From Adiantum capillus-veneris (taxonomy: Eukaryota; Streptophyta; Polypodiopsida; Polypodiales; Pteridaceae): DNA of 64,000 nt. The position numbers and the translations under genes are program-made. The DNA is taken from contig CM043958.1 of assembly GCA_014529385.2 (NCBI GenBank), positions 153,227,293 to 153,291,292 of the forward strand. Reading direction: 5' to 3'. Positions within the stretch are counted from its first letter, which is position 1. Every line of letters starts with the position of its first letter. The notes under the pieces were generated by a model, which made no database searches, was not told where the DNA came from, and saw nothing but the letters and a program-made list of their open reading frames with translations. Positions 59,046 through 64,000 of the stretch are shown in pieces.

Positions 59046-60518
59046 ATAGCAACTCACAATGATCTATCTTCTATGGTAGATAAGTATGCTACTGACCCTG
59101 ATTTTAAAGACATGTCAGCCCTTGCTTTGGGGAAGAAAGAGGAACCATTCACCTTGCAGGATGGTTATCTTCTCCATGGCAATAGGCTATGTGTTACCCA
59201 CTCCCTTCGTGAGAAAGTCATTTATGAATTCCACACTCCTCCCTATGCAGGGCATAGAGGCATTCAACCTACTCTTCGAGGAGTAGAGACATACTTTTAT
59301 TGGCCTACCATGAAAGTGGACATACAAGAGTATGTTTCAAAATGTGTAGTATGCCAAAGGACCAAGTATGATAGAGGGAAGCAACCTGGACTCCAACCAT
59401 TTCCAATTCCTAATTCACCATGGGAGAGTATATCCATGGATTTTGTCTTTGGATTACCAAAATCTATCCATGGGAATACGGGAATATGGACAATAGTCGA
59501 CAGGTTTAGCAAGCAAGCACACTTTATCCCTGTCAAGAAGACTATTAAGGCACACCAAATGGCAACTCTCTTCATATCACAGTTTTTCAAACACCATGGA
59601 TTGCCAACATCCATCGTGTCAGATAGAGATCCTAGAATGACCAGTAAATTCTGGAAAGGTCTCTTTGAAAATCTAGGTACAAGATTGAATTTCTCTTCGG
59701 CCTATCACCCACAAACGGATGGCCAAAGTGAGATAGCCAAACTTACAATTCTTGATCTACTAAAGACCTATGTCACAGAAGTAGATCAACGCTCACAATG
59801 GGAAAAGTACTTACCTCTTGTAGAGTATGCGTATAATAATACTATCCATACTTCTACGGGAAAAGCACCTTTTGAAATCATGGAAGGAAGACCTAAAAGT
59901 CCCTTGCTACTCAAAGTACATGGGAAGATCTTCGCTGCCGATGAGTATAGCCGTGACCTGCAAACATCTTTTTAAAAGATTAAGGAGGCTATATCCATCT
60001 CCCAACTAAGGCAAAAAGCTGCTGCTGACAAGCGCAGAGAGGGCTTAACGTTCAAAGAAAATGATTGGATCTTACTTAAGTTTCCGAAGGCTCGATTGAG
60101 ACAAACGACGGGCAAGAACCCTACGGGCCATCAAAAGTATTATGCTAAACTAGCAAAAAGATACTATGGTCCTTTTCAAATTTTGAAGCCAATCAATGAG
60201 GTAGCTTATCAACTCAAGTTACCTAACCATTGGCTCATACACAATGCTTTTCATGTGAGCCTACTCAAGCCCTACAAAGGAGAACCTCCAAATGAACCAA
60301 TTATTGAAGATCCTCCCGAAATCGAAGATCAAGAAGAGGTACTACAACCCGAAGCTCTTCTTCGGCATGAAGACAAGGTACTACGACATGGTAAGATTAT
60401 CCGATGGTATCTTATTAAGTTCAGAAATTATCCTTTTGAAGATGCTAGATGGATGCAAGGAATCCAGCTTAAGGATAGTATGAACTTTGTCAATGCTTAC
60501 AATGCTACATTAGAGTAA
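59001..60518 (+). pseudogene. Integrase and chromodomain of C
   Basis: Zinc domain: HTPPYAGHRGIQPT with CVVCQRTKYD. Core: SISMDFVFGLP (Asp), SIVSDRDPRMTS (Asp), HPQTDGQSEIAK (Glu). A stop TAA at 59973-59975 interrupts it after RDLQTSF, but the same frame continues with the C-terminal domain (LAKRYYGPFQILKPINEVAY, HNAFHVSLLKPYKGEPP). A chromodomain follows (VLRHGKIIRWYLIKFRNYPF, EDARWMQ) to the stop at 60516-60518. Apart from that one stop this is almost an intact integrase. Confidence 0.92.
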
Positions 60519-60952
60519 CCAAATGTACATGTTTCTTTCAAATGATTAATGTTTTTTTCTTTATAAGACTAATTCTCTCTTTATTGTGCAAGTATGCATA
60601 CTAAGAATCATGTTTGGGATGACGACGTCTCTCAAACACCATGTAGAATTTGTCACTCTACTTGGGAGGATGAAATGGACTAAAGAGCAGACATGCTTGC
60701 GGCAGCTATGTCTCCCAAGCACCAAATGGATTAGTCATCCATCTTGGAATGATGTCGTAGGGTAAAAAGGGATCCTCTACCCGCTAAGACAAATTGACTA
60801 ATGGCTATGACTTTATCTCTTTTACCTCATAGTCAAGGACGACTATGAGGTAAAAGAGATCCTCTACCCGCTAAGACAAATTGACTAATGGCTATGACTT
60901 TATCTCTTTTACCTCATAGTCGAGGACGACTATGATTTCAAGAGAGAGGTAA
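60519..60952 (+). other. 3' noncoding region of C with tandem duplication, hairpin and polypurine tract
   Basis: A segment starting GATCCTCTACCCGCTAAGAC at 60771 is repeated at 60858 (period 87). A perfect 20-bp inverted repeat pairs 60815-60834 with 60841-60860 around a six-base loop. The purine-rich tract AAGAGAGAGGTAA at 60940-60952 abuts the 3' LTR. Confidence 0.8.
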
Positions 60953-62547
60953 TGTCATCAAATATCTAATATCTAACCAACCCAAATGATTTTCTCATTT
61001 AAATTTCATTTTTTATAATTAACGGAACAAGGGTTAGAATATAGACATGTGCTTACGGATCTATCTCAAGACGGGGCCAATGGTAAAGGGCCCAAATGAG
61101 AGATGGTCTGCCAAAGAGCAAGGTTAACTAATGAAGCTTAAAAGACCTTAGGGTTAGCTTCATTAAAGACCTCCAATGGTTAGTGTTAAAAGTCCTTTTG
61201 ACCTTAAGCAAGCTAGGGTTGTGCTTGAGGTGAGAACCTTAGGCAAGCTAGGGCTGTGCTTGAGGTGGGAACCCAATCTAAAACTTAGGCAAGCTAGGGA
61301 TGTGCTTGAGGTGGGAACCCGACCTAAACTTAGGCAAGCTAGGGCTGTGCTTGAGGTGGAAACTCCACGTAAGGTGCTTGTTATGCTTGATGACTAAGGT
61401 ACTTGAGGTACTTGTCACATTTAATGAGGAAGTTGCTTGAGAAGCTTCCTATGCATGGGAGGTAAGATGCTTGAGTCAAAAAGAGAACCTACTCACTTAA
61501 TGAGGAAGTTGCTTGAGAAACTTCCTATGCATAAAAATCTCAAAGTTAGGGAATTCTAAAAGAGCACATGGGACACATGTCAGACTCTCACTAAGCTTAA
61601 CCACATAGGTGATTGAATGCTATCGGTTGGGCTAAAGAGGGGTCCAATGAGCTTTTACTTCCACTTAACAAATATCTAGATATTTTCAAGATCTCTCTCT
61701 CTAAGGGGTAAGGAGGACACTTGTCAAAAGACTACCCATATGCTTGGCTGCATGCTGGGTGTGATTGGCTAAGGGGAGAGGGGTCCAATGAGCTTGTAGC
61801 AAGTAGAATTTTGGCTCAAAGCAAGAAAGGGGGGTGCTAGGGGGATATACACCATCACACACACACTCATTGGAGATACCATTCTCACTTGGTGAAAGTT
61901 GAGGAACACCACCTCCTTCTCCAAGCTTGTGAGAGTGAAAGCCTACACCACACTCTTGGCTATGGAATGCAAATCCAACCAAGAGTCATGCTTCAATGCT
62001 TAAGCTTGCCATCTTCTCCATCTCCATTACTATGCTATTATGTATGCTAGCAAGAAGAGTAATGATAAGTGAGGAACTACTTCTTTCTCCTATGGAATGT
62101 TTCTTCTTCCTCTTCCATATCATCATTCCCCGCTAGCTCTCTCCACCTTCGAAGGTGTTTGAGGCCTTGGGACTGAGGCTTGGGATAGTTAATGCTTTCT
62201 TCAAGTTTATGTTATGTTATGTTTGTGATGCATGAAGCTTTCCATCTTCATTGCATCACCAAGGTCACAAGGAACACAAAGATTGTATTGTACCAAGTCT
62301 CTCTTGATGGGAGAAACTATAATACAAATGCCTATTGGAGGGGGGACCGGCTCCATATGAATCCGGTCCTCAACTATGTCATGTTCTCTAAACTCTCTCT
62401 CTTGCAGAAGTATTGTTCATGCCAAGTTAACTAGGTACCATGTTTATGTTGCTACCATCAATTAAGTTCACCCGTAATCTCTTAAAAGTGCTTCACCTAC
62501 TTTCCTAATTCCGCGACTCTCAAAGTTCATAGACCATTTCCATTACA
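60953..62547 (+). repeat. 3' LTR of C
   Basis: It pairs with 53655-55317. It has one fewer 45-bp subunit at 61200-61370 and a few small indels. Ends CCATTACA. Confidence 0.93.
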
Positions 62548-62552
62548 TTTTT
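62548..62552. repeat. Target-site duplication of C (right), TTTTT
   Basis: Matches 53650-53654; E resumes here. Confidence 0.7.
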
Positions 62553-63154
62553 TGAATAGTGTATTCCAAAAATGTGTGCATAGAGTTCTTAGTCATATGT
62601 GGTTTTGAAATCATCATCTTGTGCATAAGTGTCATGCATTGAATCAAATGAATGCCCGTAATGGTTGATAGATTATTAAGAGAGGGTCTTTGACTCAAAG
62701 CATCAGCTACAACATTCTCCTTATCAGGTTGGTATTGAATGTTGGGTTGAAAACTTTGAATGAAGGCAGCCCACTTAATATGTCTATCATCTATTAAGGG
62801 TTGAGACAATAAATACTTGATACTCTATTGATCAATTTTGATGATTAAATAAGCACCCATTAAATAGCGTTTCCAAAATTTCTAGGCATGTACAATAGCA
62901 GTCAACTCTTTGTCATATGTACTAAATTTTGCTTCAGATGTTTAAAACTTACGACTTTCAAATGCGAGTGGATTGTTATCCTGCATAAGGACTGCACCGA
63001 TACCTTTTCCACTAGCATTAGTGACAACGACAAAGAATGGTCTATCAAAATCAGGCAATTGCAGTACTAGTACATTTATCAAAGCATTCTTGAGTGCATT
63101 AAAGGAGCTTTTTTGCAAATCAATCCATACATAAGGAGATTTTTTCTTTAACAC
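62553..63154 (-). pseudogene. RNase H of E
   Basis: On the minus strand: SFNALKNALINVLVLQLPDF, then FFVVVTNASGKGIGAVLMQD (Asn where the first catalytic Asp would stand), then after a gap of stops IKWAAFIQSFQPNIQYQPDK and ENVVADALSQRP (late Asp). The Tyr-Asp-Lys-Glu part (62810-62940) is broken. It joins integrase at 53513 once C is removed. Confidence 0.85.
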
Positions 63155-64000
63155 AGGAGACTGAGGTAGTAAGATTTGTAAGCAAAGTTACGTATAAACT
63201 TCTTGTAATAACTGCATAGACTAATAAAATAACGAAGTTCATGCAAATTTTTGGGTCTAGGCCATGATTGAATGGCTTCAATTTTCTTAGGGTCTACATG
63301 GATTCCCTTTCCCGATACAATGTGTCCTAAATATTCAATTTCAGATTGGAAAAATGAACTCTTTTCAAGATTCAGGTACAAGTGGTTGTGTGCAAGCATT
63401 TCAAATAAACGTGTTAAATGCTCTTTATATTCTTGTTTTGATTTACTGAATACAAGAATGTCATCAAAGAATACAATCACAAAATCTTGATGGTCAATGA
63501 AAATTATGTTCATCATGCGTGTGAATGTGGCTAGTGCATTTGTCAAATCAAATGGCATGACAAGAAATTCATAGTGTCCCGTTTGTGTTCTAAAAGCAGT
63601 TTTGTATACATCTTGATCAAACATTTTGACTCGGTGATACCTTGATTTGAGGTCAATTTTGCAGATGTTTGCCCCTTTTAGTCTGTCTAATAGATCATCC
63701 ACTCTAGGAATAGGAAACCTATTCTTGATGGTGATCTTGTTTAAAGCCCTGTAGTCAATACACATACAAAAAGTCCCATTTTTCTTCTTAACAAGAAGTA
63801 CTAGAGCTCGCTATGGTGAACTACTAGGTCTTATAAGTCCTCGATCAAGTAATCAATTATTTGAGTTTGTATTTCCTTGTGTGCAGCTGGATTTAAATGA
63901 TAAGGTGCTCTACAAGGAGGTTCACTACCAATATAATATCTATTTTGTGGTCTTCTGGGCGTGAAGGTGGTATTCCAGGTGGTAGGTCATGCATGAAACA
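63148..64000 (-). pseudogene. Reverse transcriptase of E (runs off the window)
   Basis: [36 protein letters not shown] (first Asp), [20 protein letters not shown], the active site VIVFFDDILVFSKS and FFQSEIEYLGHIVSGKGIHV are in one open frame (63148-63765). Upstream, to 64000, the RT N terminus is present but broken (ALVLLVKKKNGTF, PPGIPPSRPEDHKID). The connection region CSYYKKFIRNF is near 63170-63210. Confidence 0.9.

Larger units (their letters stand above)
53655..62547 (+). mobile_element. Element C: full-length Ty3/gypsy chromodomain retrotransposon, plus strand
   Basis: An 8.9-kb element with LTRs of 1663 and 1595 bases that look very similar, a tRNA-Met-type primer site, a polypurine tract and the full gag-protease-RT-RNase H-integrase-chromodomain order. 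It interrupts E between RNase H and integrase. It is the youngest insertion in this part, yet already has a stop in gag, a stop in integrase and frameshifts in gag and pol. Confidence 0.95.
51603..64000 (-). mobile_element. Element E: Ty3/gypsy chromodomain retrotransposon, minus strand, runs off the window, split by element C
   Basis: The left end is its 3' LTR, preceded by the five bases AGAAC of D sequence. On the minus strand the order is RT, RNase H, (element C insertion), integrase, chromodomain, polypurine tract, LTR, as expected. The gag, protease and 5' LTR lie beyond 64000. Many frame breaks are present. Confidence 0.88.

Overview
This is plant nuclear DNA made almost entirely of transposable elements. 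There is no bacterial gene organisation, no rRNA or functional tRNA gene and no CRISPR array. Spliced reading frames with GT-AG introns, nested Ty3/gypsy chromodomain retrotransposons, long dinucleotide microsatellites and decayed pentatricopeptide-repeat (PPR) coding fragments all point to a large repeat-rich plant genome. A fern or other seed-free vascular plant is my best guess from the style of the PPR and retroelement proteins; that is inference, not proof.

Layout. (1) 1-18927 is a plus-strand Ty3/gypsy element (A2) broken open twice. A minus-strand relative (A1, 1539-10193, target-site duplication ATGCC) sits in its gag. A shorter minus-strand element with gag and protease but no polymerase (B, 11320-15635, duplication CCAAT) sits just upstream of its protease, and B carries a 433-bp foldback/MITE-like element (12731-13163, duplication AAAAC). 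The A2 pol gene is further scrambled by an inverted, deleted block at 16355-17614. (2) 18928-26400 is old degraded sequence with gypsy fragments and microsatellites. (3) 26395-29620 is a tandem array (about 1.15-1.17 kb period) of decayed PPR-gene fragments alternating with a 46-bp minisatellite. (4) 29931-38645 is the most unusual part: two divergently transcribed multi-exon genes. The minus-strand gene joins an acidic/AT-hook-like N terminus, a ParB/Srx-like domain and a beta-class DNA amino-methyltransferase. The plus-strand gene encodes a MULE-like DDE transposase with a C-terminal SWIM zinc finger. Together they look like one large DNA transposon, now mutated, that carries a prokaryote-type ParB-methyltransferase as its second gene. 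(5) 39.7-45.8 kb is degraded, with a candidate TRIM element and a reverse-transcriptase relic. (6) 45817-51602 is a tandem LTR-internal-LTR-internal-LTR array of a small non-autonomous element (D) carrying a tRNA-like segment. (7) 51603 to beyond 64000 is a minus-strand chromodomain gypsy element (E) inserted into D, itself split by a plus-strand gypsy element (C, 53655-62547, duplication TTTTT).

How parts work together. The gypsy elements are the usual gag-protease-RT-RNase H-integrase-chromodomain machines flanked by LTRs, primer-binding sites and polypurine tracts. All copies here carry stops or frameshifts, so none looks autonomous now. B and D lack polymerase and would depend on proteins from relatives. 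The order of insertion can be read directly: A1 and B came after A2, the foldback came after B, E came after D, and C came after E. Exon boundaries, domain assignments and target duplications were worked out by eye; no alignment or database search was run.
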